A stretch of 64,000 bases of DNA from the NCBI GenBank assembly GCA_965116435.1, contig OZ220686.1:124001-188000 (forward strand), written 5' to 3'. Shown here in pieces: positions 1 to 8,829 of this stretch. Each line of letters starts with the position of its first letter. The stretch's first letter is position 1. Position numbers and translations under genes: made by a program. The notes under the pieces were generated by a model that had not been told where the DNA came from, ran no database searches, and saw nothing but the letters and a program-made list of their open reading frames with translations. Source of the DNA: VXPQ01 sp965116435 (lineage in GTDB: Bacteria > Bacteroidota > Rhodothermia > Rhodothermales > VXPQ01).

Positions 1-6
1 TACGCC

Positions 7-903
7 ATGAAGATAATCACTTCTGTCCGGAAGATGCAGGCCTGGGCCGATAAACGTCGCGCCGCCGGGCGCCGCATTGCACTCGTGCCCACCATGGGCG
101 CTCTGCACGCAGGCCACGAGGCGCTGGTTCGGGAGGCGCTGTCCTCGGCGGACGATGTGGCGGTATCCATTTTCGTGAATCCGACGCAGTTCGTCCCCGG
201 GGAAGATTTCGAGGTCTATCCGCGTCCCTTCGAAAAGGATGTGAACATACTGGCCGCCTTGTCTCCCGACGTCGTCGCGTTTGCTCCCGGGCCCGGGGAG
301 ATGTACCCGGAAGGCCTGCAGGCCGACCGGATGTCCGTTTCGGTGGGCGCCCTGAGCCGGCATTTGTGCGGCGCGTTTCGACCGGGGCACTTCGACGGGG
401 TCGCTACGGTCGTGTTGAAGCTGTTCCATGCGTGCCGCCCGGATGTGGCTGTGTTCGGGTTGAAAGATGCGCAACAATTCGTCATTTTGCGCAGGCTGGC
501 GCAAGACATGCTGCTGGGTATCGAGGTCGTGGGCGTGCCGACGGTGCGCGATGCAGACGGGCTGGCGTTTTCCTCGCGCAATGCGTATCTGTCTCCGGGA
601 GAGCGCAAGGCCGCCGCGGTGGTTCCGCAGGCCGTGCATGCCGCCGCGGAGGCGATCGGCGCGGGGGAACAGCGCGGGGAGGCGCTGGTTGAAATCATGC
701 GCTCCATAATGCGCCGCGAGGCCGGTGCGCGCGTCGAGTACGCGGAGGTGGTGGATGCCGATACGTTGCAGCCGACAGAGGCGATACGCCCTGGACAGCG
801 CGTACTGGCCGCCGTGGCTGCCTGCTTCGGAACGACGCGGCTTATCGACAGCGTATTTGCGCAAGCGCCCGTCGCCACGGCAGAACCGGTGCGCACATCC
901 TGA
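7..903 (+). CDS. panC: Pantothenate synthetase
   Basis: Condenses pantoate with beta-alanine using ATP, the last step of cytosolic pantothenate (vitamin B5) synthesis. The 298-residue product has the nucleotidyl-transferase signature PTMGALHAGH at 28-37, FVNPTQF at 56-62, the RPGHFDGVATVV block at about 125-136, the KDAQQ loop at 153-157 and SSRNAYLS at 189-196. These are the pantoate- and ATP-binding elements of the family. Length is slightly above the usual 280 or so because of a short non-conserved tail. The ATG at 7 precedes a typical N-terminus (MKIITSVRKMQAW). panD follows on the same strand after about 110 bp, so the two form a pantothenate unit. Identification is firm. Confidence 0.97.
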   Translation: MKIITSVRKMQAWADKRRAAGRRIALVPTMGALHAGHEALVREALSSADDVAVSIFVNPTQFVPGEDFEVYPRPFEKDVNILAALSPDVVAFAPGPGEMYPEGLQADRMSVSVGALSRHLCGAFRPGHFDGVATVVLKLFHACRPDVAVFGLKDAQQFVILRRLAQDMLLGIEVVGVPTVRDADGLAFSSRNAYLSPGERKAAAVVPQAVHAAAEAIGAGEQRGEALVEIMRSIMRREAGARVEYAEVVDADTLQPTEAIRPGQRVLAAVAACFGTTRLIDSVFAQAPVATAEPVRTS

Positions 904-1015
904 CAAAAGACGTTATATTGTGCGCCGTGCGCCAGGCCGCCGCAAGCTGGTTCTGCCGAAAAGCATGCGCATACACGCCCATCTCCCTACAGCCGCACAT
1001 ACAGCCGCATTGGAT

Positions 1016-1411
1016 ATGACCGTTACGATGTTCAAGGCGAAGTTGCAGCGCCTTCGGGTTACCGAAGCCGACCTGTATTACGAAGGCTCCATTACGCTGG
1101 ACGAAGCCTTGCTCGAAGCGAGCGGAATTCTGCCCTACGAAAAGGTGCAGGTGGTCAACGTAAACAACGGTTCCCGCCTGGAGACCTACGCCATTCCGGG
1201 CCCTTCCGGCAGCGGCATGGTCAAATTGAATGGTCCGGCCGCCCGGCTGGCGGCCCGGGAAGACGAGGTTATCGTCATTACGTATGCGCATATGACGCCC
1301 GAGGAGGCTCGCCAACATCGTCCTCGCGTGGTGCTGGTGGACGAAGCCAACCATGCGGTCACGATCAAGGATCTTCCGGCCGCGGCGACGGAACGCCTGC
1401 TCGCATTCTGA
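1016..1411 (+). CDS. panD: Aspartate 1-decarboxylase (pyruvoyl-dependent)
   Basis: Makes beta-alanine from aspartate, the co-substrate for the PanC enzyme encoded just upstream. The 131-residue product matches the family's usual length of about 120-130. The self-cleavage site YYEGSITLD is present, with Gly24-Ser25; Ser25 would become the pyruvoyl group. The active-site block LNGPAARLA is at about 71-79. An in-frame ATG further upstream would add residues with no family match, so the ATG at 1016 (MTVTMFKAKL) is chosen. Together with panC this gives both enzymes of the final branch of pantothenate synthesis. Confidence 0.95.
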   Translation: MTVTMFKAKLQRLRVTEADLYYEGSITLDEALLEASGILPYEKVQVVNVNNGSRLETYAIPGPSGSGMVKLNGPAARLAAREDEVIVITYAHMTPEEARQHRPRVVLVDEANHAVTIKDLPAAATERLLAF

Positions 1412-1433
1412 CCATTTTTTCTGATTTCAAGCC

Positions 1434-2279
1434 ATGAGTCGGTGCAGGACATCCGTAGTGGGGGCCGGCGCAATGGGATGCGGCATTGCCCATGTCTTTG
1501 CTTTGCAGGGGCATCCGGTGCATCTGGTCGATGTGTCTGCCGCCGCGCTGGATCAAGCCCTTCGTTCGATTCGGCGCAACCTGGACCGGCAGGGCGTGGC
1601 CCGCCCGGAAGACGTGTTGTGTCGCATTACGTGCGTTTCCGGGATACCCGCCGCCGTGGCCCAGGCCGAGCTGGTAATAGAGGCCGTTCCCGAAAACCTG
1701 GCCCACAAGCAACGCGTGTTTGCGGAACTGGACGCCCTGGCGCCGGTCGATGCGATTCTGGCGAGCAATACGTCGTCCATTTCCATTGCGTCCCTTGCTT
1801 CGGCTACCGCGCGCCCCGAACGGGTCATCGGGATGCATTTTTTCAATCCGGTTCCCGTGATGAAACTCGTTGAAATCGTGCGTTCTCCCGAGACGAGCAC
1901 TGCGGTTTTCGAGCGCGTGTTTCAGGTGGCGCGCGACCTCGGGAAAGAGCCGGTTGCGGTGCAGGATGCGCCGGGGTTCGTTTCCAACCGGGTGCTGATG
2001 CCCATGATCAACGAGGCGTGCCGGTGCGTGATGGACGGCGTGGCGCCGCCGGAAAGCGTGGACAAAGTGATGACCCTCGGCATGCGCCACCCGATGGGGC
2101 CGCTTGCGCTGGCGGACTTTATCGGACTGGACGTGTGCCTGTCTATTATGGAGGTGTTGCACAAGGGGCTGGCCGACGAGCGATACCGGCCGTGCGCCTT
2201 GCTCCGGGAGATGGTGGATGCGGGTCGGTTGGGCCGCAAGTCCGGGCGCGGCTTTTACGAGTACGACGCGGCGTCCTGA
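1434..2279 (+). CDS. 3-hydroxybutyryl-CoA dehydrogenase family protein
   Basis: NAD-dependent oxidation or reduction of 3-hydroxyacyl-CoA, in fatty-acid, butanoate or phenylacetate metabolism. The 281-residue protein has a Rossmann NAD site VGAGAMGCGIA at about 9-19. The catalytic His lies in MHFFNP at 134-139, and the GFVSNRVLMPMINEA segment (about 181-195) leads into the C-terminal helical domain. This is the normal stand-alone length (about 280) of Hbd/PaaH-type enzymes, without the hydratase domain of FadB. The last 25 bp overlap the convergent phoH gene. Exact physiological substrate cannot be read from the sequence. Confidence 0.93.
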   Translation: MSRCRTSVVGAGAMGCGIAHVFALQGHPVHLVDVSAAALDQALRSIRRNLDRQGVARPEDVLCRITCVSGIPAAVAQAELVIEAVPENLAHKQRVFAELDALAPVDAILASNTSSISIASLASATARPERVIGMHFFNPVPVMKLVEIVRSPETSTAVFERVFQVARDLGKEPVAVQDAPGFVSNRVLMPMINEACRCVMDGVAPPESVDKVMTLGMRHPMGPLALADFIGLDVCLSIMEVLHKGLADERYRPCALLREMVDAGRLGRKSGRGFYEYDAAS

Positions 2280-3253
2280 TCCGCTGCGCTGCCCGCGGGG
2301 CCCGGCTTTCGGCCTTCGTAGGCGTCGATAATGTTTTGCACGAGGCGATGCCGCATCACGTCATGGCGGTCGAAGTACACAAACTCGATGCCGTCTATGC
2401 CAGACAGTACGTCCCGGACATCCGTCAGGCCGCTCTGCTCGCGGGCGGGCAAGTCCGTTTGCGTAATGTCTCCGGTGACGATTGCCTGGCTGCCTTCGCC
2501 CAGGCGCGTCAGAAACATCTTCATTTGCATTGAGGTGGCGTTCTGGGCTTCGTCCAGAATGACGAACGCATTGTTCAGCGTACGCCCGCGCATGTAGGCC
2601 AGCGGAACGATTTCCACCACCTTCTTTTCCATGAGTCCCCGCAATTTTTCCGCAGAAAGCATGTCTTCGAGCGCGTCGTAGAGCGGGCGCAGATACGGAT
2701 CGACTTTTTCCCGAAAATCTCCCGGCAGAAAGCCCAGGCGCTCGCCGGCCTCCACAGCCGGGCGGGAAAGCACAATCCGCTGTACTCGTTGCGACTTGAG
2801 CGCGGATACCGCGAGGGCCACGGCGGTGTAGGTTTTTCCCGTGCCCGCCGGCCCGATGGCGAATACGAGGTCGTTCGAGCGGGCCGCTTCCACCAAACGA
2901 ATCTGGCCGCGCATCGTAGCCCGGATCGCTTTGCCCGAGGGCGGAAACAGAATAACCTGATGTGCATCAAGGGCCTGGGAACCCTCGCCGCCCGTCGCGG
3001 TGAAGAGAGACAGTACGGTGTCTACGTCGTTTTCGGTCAGGTCGCCGTTGCGCGCCACGCCGCTCGCGAGCTCCGCGACGATGCGCTCGATCGTGTCCAC
3101 GGCGTCTTGTTCTCCCTGGAGCATGAGCGCATTGCCCCGCGCCGCAACGAGCGTACTGGGAAAGGCCTGTTCGATCTTGCGTAGATATGCGTCGTTGAAT
3201 CCGTATACAAGGAGCGGGTCGACGCCGTTGATCGTTAGTGTCTTTTCCGTCAA
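2255..3253 (-). CDS. phoH: PhoH family ATPase
   Basis: PhoH-like P-loop ATPase, thought to act in RNA metabolism. The 332-residue protein carries an N-terminal region (about 1-105) typical of bacterial PhoH/PhoL, Walker A GPAGTGKT at 134-141, and Walker B VILDEAQN at about 231-238. It ends with the conserved TGDITQTDLP block. The chosen start is a TTG at 3253, which gives the expected N-terminus. The 3-prime end overlaps the convergent acyl-CoA dehydrogenase gene, and dapF diverges only 18 bp from the start, so the two promoters must overlap the coding ends. In many bacteria phoH sits beside ybeY, which is not seen here. Confidence 0.93.
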   Translation of the reverse strand: MTEKTLTINGVDPLLVYGFNDAYLRKIEQAFPSTLVAARGNALMLQGEQDAVDTIERIVAELASGVARNGDLTENDVDTVLSLFTATGGEGSQALDAHQVILFPPSGKAIRATMRGQIRLVEAARSNDLVFAIGPAGTGKTYTAVALAVSALKSQRVQRIVLSRPAVEAGERLGFLPGDFREKVDPYLRPLYDALEDMLSAEKLRGLMEKKVVEIVPLAYMRGRTLNNAFVILDEAQNATSMQMKMFLTRLGEGSQAIVTGDITQTDLPAREQSGLTDVRDVLSGIDGIEFVYFDRHDVMRHRLVQNIIDAYEGRKPGPAGSAADQDAASYS

Positions 3254-3271
3254 GAGGTCACCTGACTTGCT

Positions 3272-4102
3272 ATGGAACTCGTTGTGGAATTTACGAAAAT
3301 GAATGGGGCCGGAAACGATTTTATCGTGATCGACAATCGATTTTATCGTTTTTCCGATGAGGAACTGAGTGGTTTTGCGAAACGCTTGTGTCCTCGCCGG
3401 ACCGGAATTGGCGCGGACGGCCTGCTTGCGTTCAATCCGCCGAACGAGACGGCCTGCGATTTTCGGATGCGTTACGTCAATGCGGACGGCACGATCGGCA
3501 CGATGTGCGGAAACGGCGCCCGGTGCCTTGTGCTTTTCGCCCGGCAGGCCGGTATGGATGCGCCCGCGCTACGGTTCGAGACCGACGCCGGCGTTTTTCG
3601 GGCAGCGTCGCTGGCGTGCGGGCTGGTTCGGGTGCATCAGCCCGCGCTGGCCGATTATGCGCCGCGCCGCGAGCTGGCGAGCCTGGCGAATACGGATATC
3701 GCCGAGGCGCATTATATCTGGACGGGCACAGAGCATCTGGTGTGTTTTGTGGATTGCGCGGCGGACGTGCCCGCCGTGTGCTGGGGACACGCGCTGCGAC
3801 AGGACGAAGCGCTTGCTCCGGCGGGCGCCAACATCGACTTTGTCGAGGTGGCGGGCGAGGACCGGTTGCTCGTGCGCACCTACGAAAAAGGGGTGGAGGC
3901 GGAAACGCTGGCGTGCGGCACGGGGGCGATTGCTTCCGCAGTCGTGGCCCGCATCGTGCGGCGTACGGAATCCGATCGGATCCATGTGGACATGCCCGGC
4001 GGGCGTCTGACGGTCGGATTCCTCCTTGAGGAAGGGGAGGTGCGCGACATCTATCTGGAAGGTCCCGCCGAGGCCGCCTTTAGAGGAAGCTTCACGGCGT
4101 GA
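3272..4102 (+). CDS. dapF: Diaminopimelate epimerase
   Basis: Converts LL- to meso-diaminopimelate for lysine and peptidoglycan synthesis. The 276-residue protein has GAGNDFIVID near the N-terminus and the two catalytic cysteines in their conserved settings: Cys79 in MCGNGARC and Cys215 in ACGTGAIAS. Length is normal for the family (about 270-280). The ATG at 3272 fits; a later ATG (residue 10, MNGAGNDF) would remove the first beta-strand. It diverges from phoH and converges with the foldase gene that ends 15 bp downstream. Presence of DapF agrees with a diaminopimelate-type cell wall, consistent with the dacB, mreB and ldcA genes further along. Confidence 0.96.
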   Translation: MELVVEFTKMNGAGNDFIVIDNRFYRFSDEELSGFAKRLCPRRTGIGADGLLAFNPPNETACDFRMRYVNADGTIGTMCGNGARCLVLFARQAGMDAPALRFETDAGVFRAASLACGLVRVHQPALADYAPRRELASLANTDIAEAHYIWTGTEHLVCFVDCAADVPAVCWGHALRQDEALAPAGANIDFVEVAGEDRLLVRTYEKGVEAETLACGTGAIASAVVARIVRRTESDRIHVDMPGGRLTVGFLLEEGEVRDIYLEGPAEAAFRGSFTA

Positions 4103-4116
4103 GGCCGTCGCCGGGG

Positions 4117-6207
4117 CTATTGCTGCTGCCGGAAACGCCGGCGGAAGTCTTCTATGTCCGCATGTTCGCGCAGGGAGGCGAGCCATTGCGTACGCACGGC
4201 GCTTTGCCGTTGCCGCAGGAGCTGCCCGCGAATGTTTTCCTGTTCGTTTTCCGTGATCGGCGCAGGCTCGTTGATCTGGATCGTTCGCAACGCAAAGACG
4301 GCATTGTCCCCGGCGATCACCTGTGAAGAGGCGCCTTCGGCGAGGCCCAGCGCCGTGCCCGTGAAAAGGGGTTCGGCGCCCAGTCCGGGCACTACGTTCG
4401 AGCCGAAGGTTACGGACGCGTTTTGTATGCGGACGCCGGGCACGCTGGAAAGGTTGTCGAAGCCTCCTTCCTCGTGTGCGCGCTCGAGGCGGTCGGCAAG
4501 CAGCTCTTTTTTCTTTTCGATGTACGCCCGGGGTTCGATCTCTGCCTGCACTTCCTCGAACGGCTGGAAGCCTTCCGGGATAACTTCCTCGACGTGCACC
4601 ACGATAAACGTTTCGTCGAGTTCGATAATTTCGCTGATGTTTCCTGCGCTCGCCGCTTCAAGAAAGTCCAGCACGGCGTACCCGCTTCCGATGCCCGGGA
4701 TGCTTACCTGTTCCTCTTCTACCCGGACCCGCTGTATGTCCATGCTCAGTCGTTGCGCTTCCTGATCGAAATTCCCGGTTTCTTCCGCAAAATACCGAAG
4801 GTCGTCCAGGTCTTCCTGAATCTGATTGAGCGTGGCGACATTCGCATCGATTTCCACGGCCAGATCGGCTATGCGGACCTCGTTTTCCGCCCGGGCCGCC
4901 ACCTGAATCAAGTGGTAGCCGAAGTCGCTTTTCACGGGGCCCACCACCTCGTTTACGTCCGCTGCGAAGGCGGCGTTCTCAAAGGGCGCCACCATCTGAC
5001 CCGGACCGAACCAGCCCAGATCGCCGCCTTGCGACGCCGAGGCGTCCTCGGAATATTGTCGGGCCATTTCCGCAAAATCGGCTTCGCCGGCCCGAATGCG
5101 GGCGCCGATATCCACCAGTTGGTTGCGCATGTCCTCGTTCTCCTCGGCGGAGCGCAACAATATGTGCGATGCGCGTACGACCGTCTCCTCGGCCGGCTGC
5201 ATGTCCCTGATCTTGACCAGGTGCGCTTCCCCGCCGACCGGGACCGGTCCCAGCACCGCGCCCGTTTCGGGGGCAGGATCGGTGAAAATCAGGGAGGCTA
5301 TCTCCGTATCGAGGTCGCTGGCGTTAAACCATGCGTCGGAGAACGGGCGCTGGGACACGTTGCGGGCCAGGAACAACGAATCGTCCTCCGACGCGGCAAA
5401 CATATCCTTCATGCGTTCCAGCTCGTTGTATACGGCGGCGGAGTCTTCGGCGGAGGGCAGTTTCGTTTGCGCTACGTAGGCGATGTCGTAGGCGCGATTG
5501 CGGGCGTATTCGTCCCGTCGGTTGTCGTAAAAGTTTCTCAGATCGCGGTCCGATACCTCGACGGAGTCGTTCGGAAGGAAGGCGTACGGCAATCCGGCCC
5601 ATTCCACGGTTACGCTCAGGTTGCGTCGCCTGTATTCTTCCTGCACGTTGCGGTCCGTGACATGGACCGTGGCCGCAATGAGGTTATCCATTTTCTGGCG
5701 CCGCCGTTCGGTACGGAGATAGTCCTCTATCTGAATCCAGTCCTCGCTGGCGTCCGGGTTTTCGATGAAATTTTGCAGAAGAATCCGGTCTACGTTGCCT
5801 TGTTCGTCGCTGAAGTAGCTGCGGATGATCGCATGCGGATTGTCGCCCATGACCATTTCGTAGATTTCATCGACGGTCACGGAAATGCCCAGGCGGTCCA
5901 TCTCGTGTTCCAGCAATTTGTCTTCGACCAGGGCCTGGAAGACGAATTCCCGCTGTTGCTCCAGCGTTTGCGGGGACATGGATTCGCCCGTCTGCTCCTG
6001 ATATTGCTGCGCCTGCTGCTGTACGGTCTGCACATAGGCCTGATAGGGCACAGGATCCCCGTCCACCACCGCAATGTCTACGCCGCTGCCAACGCCCACG
6101 GCGTCCAGGCCGCCAGAATCCTGGAGCACCCAGATTATCCCGAACGCGAACACCAGAATCCACAGCACCCAGTGCGTGTTCTCGCGCATTTTGTTCATTG
6201 TGCCCAT
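4117..6207 (-). CDS. PpiD/SurA-type peptidylprolyl isomerase, membrane anchored
   Basis: Periplasmic foldase for exported proteins. The 696-residue protein begins with a short cytoplasmic stretch and one membrane helix (about residues 12-29). A SurA_N-like region follows, then a parvulin rotamase domain starting at VRASHILLRS near residue 345. The rotamase domain includes GGDLGWFGPG and ends in FGYHLIQV near 435. A second, degenerate parvulin-like or chaperone region follows. The anchor-SurA_N-parvulin order is that of PpiD. MNKMREN just inside the chosen start is an alternative initiation site. The gene is convergent with dapF and divergent from the MtfA-like gene. PpiD versus the longer SurA-like foldases of Bacteroidota cannot be separated here. 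Confidence 0.88.
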   Translation of the reverse strand: MGTMNKMRENTHWVLWILVFAFGIIWVLQDSGGLDAVGVGSGVDIAVVDGDPVPYQAYVQTVQQQAQQYQEQTGESMSPQTLEQQREFVFQALVEDKLLEHEMDRLGISVTVDEIYEMVMGDNPHAIIRSYFSDEQGNVDRILLQNFIENPDASEDWIQIEDYLRTERRRQKMDNLIAATVHVTDRNVQEEYRRRNLSVTVEWAGLPYAFLPNDSVEVSDRDLRNFYDNRRDEYARNRAYDIAYVAQTKLPSAEDSAAVYNELERMKDMFAASEDDSLFLARNVSQRPFSDAWFNASDLDTEIASLIFTDPAPETGAVLGPVPVGGEAHLVKIRDMQPAEETVVRASHILLRSAEENEDMRNQLVDIGARIRAGEADFAEMARQYSEDASASQGGDLGWFGPGQMVAPFENAAFAADVNEVVGPVKSDFGYHLIQVAARAENEVRIADLAVEIDANVATLNQIQEDLDDLRYFAEETGNFDQEAQRLSMDIQRVRVEEEQVSIPGIGSGYAVLDFLEAASAGNISEIIELDETFIVVHVEEVIPEGFQPFEEVQAEIEPRAYIEKKKELLADRLERAHEEGGFDNLSSVPGVRIQNASVTFGSNVVPGLGAEPLFTGTALGLAEGASSQVIAGDNAVFALRTIQINEPAPITENEQENIRGQLLRQRQSAVRTQWLASLREHADIEDFRRRFRQQQ

Positions 6208-6343
6208 CAGGTCACCTCGCTGAAAATACGATGTCGAAAAATTGGGTCCATGCCACTGTTTGGCTAAATCGGCATTACAAACTTTATTGTACTATCCGAT
6301 AAGGCCTTTTGTTCAACGAATTGTTTCGGGACAACGCGACGCC

Positions 6344-7204
6344 GTGCAGATACTGAATCGAAAAACAGCCACGTTTTCGCTGACGCTGGCGCTGTTGGCC
6401 GGCGTGGGCGTCGGCGTGGCGACCGAGTCGTCTACCTCGGCGGGATGGGCGTTCGGCAGCGTTACGTTTTTGGCGGCGGCGGCCTGGGGCGCACGGGGTC
6501 CGATACGGCGTTGGCTGGCGGTTCGCAACCCGTTGTCTCCAGAGGCGGCCCGGTGGCTCCAGGCGGACTTCCCGTTCTATCGCTTTCTGGAGAAAGCCCG
6601 CTTCGAGCGTGATGTAAAAATCATTCTTGCCGAATGGACGTTCGAAGGGGTTGCGGATGTGGACGTCACCGACGCATTGAAGACGGCGGTGGCGGCGGGC
6701 GCCGCCCTGTTGCTGCATGGCCGTCCGGAATGGGAATGGCCTGTGCGCCACGCCATCCTGTTCTACCCGGATTATTTTGACGATACGTACGCCGCCGGAG
6801 AAGGCGGGGAGTTCGAAGGGATGGCGCATGCGCAGGGGCCCGTGATTTTCACGGTGGAATCCGTGCGGCAGGGCTGGAAACATGCGGCGGACGGGCACAA
6901 CGTAGTGCTGCACGAAATGGCGCATCTGCTGGATTACGAAAATGCTTTTGCCGACGGCGCTCCGTCGTTGGTGGCCTCGGAATCCCTGGCGGCCTGGCGG
7001 GAGCTGGTGCGCAGGGAGATTCGGCGCATACGCATAGGACGTTCGGTGTTGCGGCGCTATGCCGCGCGCGATCCGGCGGAATTATTCGCCGTGGCCGTGG
7101 AGAATTTCTTTGAGCGTCCCGAGCTCATGGCGCAGAGGCATCCGGAATTGTTTGCAGCGCTCAGGAATATTTTCCAGATCGACCCGCTGGCCTGGAAGCC
7201 GTAA
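6344..7204 (+). CDS. MtfA-like zinc peptidase with N-terminal membrane hairpin
   Basis: Zinc-dependent peptidase of the MtfA/YeeI family. The zinc motif HEMAH is at about 190-194 (HEMAHLLDYENAF), and the later PAELFAVAVENFFE block supplies the third ligand and family signature. Two hydrophobic segments at about 9-27 and 32-50 should anchor it in the inner membrane; classic E. coli MtfA is soluble, so the hairpin is a difference. The GTG at 6344 is chosen. An open frame reaches back to a TTG at 6242, but the added residues look unrelated to the family. The stop codon TAA (7202-7204) is shared with a palindromic repeat. In enterobacteria MtfA acts on the Mlc repressor, but no such partner is visible here. 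Confidence 0.85.
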   Translation: MQILNRKTATFSLTLALLAGVGVGVATESSTSAGWAFGSVTFLAAAAWGARGPIRRWLAVRNPLSPEAARWLQADFPFYRFLEKARFERDVKIILAEWTFEGVADVDVTDALKTAVAAGAALLLHGRPEWEWPVRHAILFYPDYFDDTYAAGEGGEFEGMAHAQGPVIFTVESVRQGWKHAADGHNVVLHEMAHLLDYENAFADGAPSLVASESLAAWRELVRREIRRIRIGRSVLRRYAARDPAELFAVAVENFFERPELMAQRHPELFAALRNIFQIDPLAWKP

Positions 7205-7241
7205 GGATGCTCTGATCAAGTCCACTTCGATCAGTGCATCC
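7203..7241. repeat. Single palindromic hairpin of the 257-bp repeat family
   Basis: A 39-bp near-perfect inverted repeat: arms GGATGCTCTGATC and GATCAGTGCATCC around an 11-nt loop. It matches the outer end of the three full-size elements at 8573, 10143 and 41172. It starts on the last two bases of the upstream stop codon and may act as a transcription terminator or REP-like unit. Confidence 0.75.
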
Positions 7242-7298
7242 GTAAGGGATACGCGGATCGAAACCGCTTCGCCCGGCCCTGCGCCTTGCGCGCCGGAA

Positions 7299-7559
7299 TT
7301 ATGCCTCGGCAAGGTCCACGTGCACGAACCGTTTTCCTGCGCGGCCCTTGGAGAAACGCACCGTGCCGTTCGTTTTGGCGAAGAGGGTGTCGTCCCCGCC
7401 GTGTCCGACATTTTCCCCGGGATGAAACCGGGTTCCGCGCTGGCGCACGATAATGCCGCCTGCCGGGATGGACTGGCCCGCATAGACTTTTATCCCCAAC
7501 ATTTTGGGGTTCGAATCGCGGCCATTTTTTGTGGAGCCTACGCCTTTTTTATGGGCCAT
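7299..7559 (-). CDS. rpmA: 50S ribosomal protein L27
   Basis: Ribosomal protein near the peptidyl-transferase centre. The 86-residue product shows the family N-terminus MAHKKGVGSTKNGRDS and the central GGIIVRQRGT and HPGENVGHGGDDTLFA blocks. There is no cleavable N-terminal extension of the Firmicutes type. It lies 56 bp downstream of rplU on the same strand, the standard rplU-rpmA order, so the two are probably co-transcribed. Confidence 0.98.
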   Translation of the reverse strand: MAHKKGVGSTKNGRDSNPKMLGIKVYAGQSIPAGGIIVRQRGTRFHPGENVGHGGDDTLFAKTNGTVRFSKGRAGKRFVHVDLAEA

Positions 7560-7615
7560 GACGGCTTGCAGGGTTTAGTGACAGGAATACGTCGCAGAAG
7601 AAATTCACTGAATAT

Positions 7616-8350
7616 TCACGAAGCGGCTTCTTTTTCCGGTTCCACGGCGTCTGCGGCGGTTTCCGGAAGGGCTTCTGCTTCCGGGGCCTCGTTTTCGCCC
7701 GCGTCGTCCGACGCTACTTCGTCCGACGCTGTTTCGGCCAGGTCTTTTGCATCCGGGGTTACTTCGTCCGACGCTACTTCGGCCAGGTCGTTTGCGTCCG
7801 ACGCTACTTCGTCCGACGCTGTTTCGGCCAGGTCTTTTGCATCCGGGGTTACTTCGTCCGACGCTGTTTCGGCCAGGTCGTTTGCATCCGGGGTTACTTC
7901 GTCCGACGCTGTTTCGGCCAGGTCTTTTGCATCCGGGGTTACTTCGTCCGGCGCTACTTCGGCCAGGTCGTTTGCGTCCGACGCTACTTCATCCGGCGCT
8001 GTTTCTTCCACCGCGGCTGTTTTTTCGCGCGGCTCGTCGCCGAGGGATAGCGCGTTGATTTCGATGCGCGTCCAGGGTTGGCGGTGCCCGCGCTTTACCT
8101 TGAATCGCTTGCGCCGTTTCTTGCGAAAGACCAGTATTTTGTCGCCCTTGACATGTTCGAGGATCGTGGCCTCGACGGACGCGTTGGGCACGAGGGGCGT
8201 TCCAATGTGCGCGTCTCCGTTTCCGGCAACCAGCAATACGCGGTCGAGCGTAACGGCGTCGTTTGCGTTTCCTTTCAGGCGGGGGACAATCAGCCGGTCT
8301 TTTTCGCGAACCGAAAATTGCTTGCCGGCAATGTCTACGATGGCGTACAT
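7616..8350 (-). CDS. rplU: 50S ribosomal protein L21 with long repetitive acidic C-terminal tail
   Basis: Residues 1 to about 103 form a complete L21 domain (MYAIVDIAGKQ, then FRKKRRKRFKVKRGHRQ binding 23S rRNA). That is the usual full length of the protein. It is followed by about 140 extra residues, of which 120-209 are six tandem 15-residue repeats of the type DEVTPDAKDLAETAS or DEVASDANDLAEVAS, and then a Glu/Ala-rich end. The tail is highly acidic and predicted disordered. The ATG at 8350 is used; upstream extension has no L21 similarity. rpmA follows downstream. C-terminal extensions of L21 occur in some Bacteroidota, but this repeat array is unusual. Its role is unknown. Confidence 0.93.
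   Translation of the reverse strand: MYAIVDIAGKQFSVREKDRLIVPRLKGNANDAVTLDRVLLVAGNGDAHIGTPLVPNASVEATILEHVKGDKILVFRKKRRKRFKVKRGHRQPWTRIEINALSLGDEPREKTAAVEETAPDEVASDANDLAEVAPDEVTPDAKDLAETASDEVTPDANDLAETASDEVTPDAKDLAETASDEVASDANDLAEVASDEVTPDAKDLAETASDEVASDDAGENEAPEAEALPETAADAVEPEKEAAS
7724..7993 (-). repeat. 45-bp in-frame tandem repeat (6 copies) in rplU
   Basis: Six 45-bp units encode the 15-residue acidic repeat of the L21 tail. Two variants alternate (TPDAK/N...ETAS and ASDAN...EVAS/P). Because the unit is a multiple of three, gain or loss of units by slippage would change tail length without breaking the frame. Confidence 0.9.
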
Positions 8351-8572
8351 ATGCTTTTCTCTTCTTTTGGGCGCTGGACTGGGTACCGACGCGAGAGTGT
8401 ATGGGTCCGGGACAACGGATTCGTGCTTGCGGCGTTCAACGCGTTTTCGACGGCATGCCGGGACGCATAGTCCGTACCGCAAGGCCGTCGGTATTGCAAC
8501 GGCACAGCATAATAAAACCCTGAGAAAAACGCTATGTTCCGGGATGCAGCCCGCAACGATCCGGCAGAGAAT

Positions 8573-8829
8573 AAGGATGCACTGATCAAATCCACTTCGA
8601 TCAGCGCTTCACGTACGCACATAGCGTTTGTAATGATTTCATCGTTAAAATCATCGGAAAACATGGCGTTTTGCACCGTCGGGGTCGTGAAGCGCCCTTC
8701 GGGAGGCATCGAGGAGCGCGCTGGCCGCGTCATTCCTCATTACGTGGGGCCTGCCACGCTGCTTCGTCATTCCTTGCCAGCACACCCCTCGCTGCCTCTG
8801 ATCTTCGCGGACTTAATCAGAGCATCCTT
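8573..8829. repeat. 257-bp palindrome-ended repeat element, copy A
   Basis: Begins AAGGATGCACTGATCAAA and ends TTAATCAGAGCATCCTT, an imperfect terminal inverted repeat of about 18 bp. Each end also folds on itself (CTGATC...GATCAG on the left, CTCTGAT...ATCAGAG on the right). It is about 95% identical by eye to copy B at 10143 and close to copy C at 41172. It occupies most of the gap between rplU and the FAH-family gene. No clear target-site duplication is visible, and no transposase is encoded, so it would be non-autonomous (MITE- or REPIN-like). Confidence 0.88.

Noticed and set aside
4423..6267. 614-codon plus-strand open frame opposite the PpiD-like gene
   Set aside because: It is antisense to a clear foldase gene, has no recognisable domain, and long antisense frames are expected in high-GC codons.
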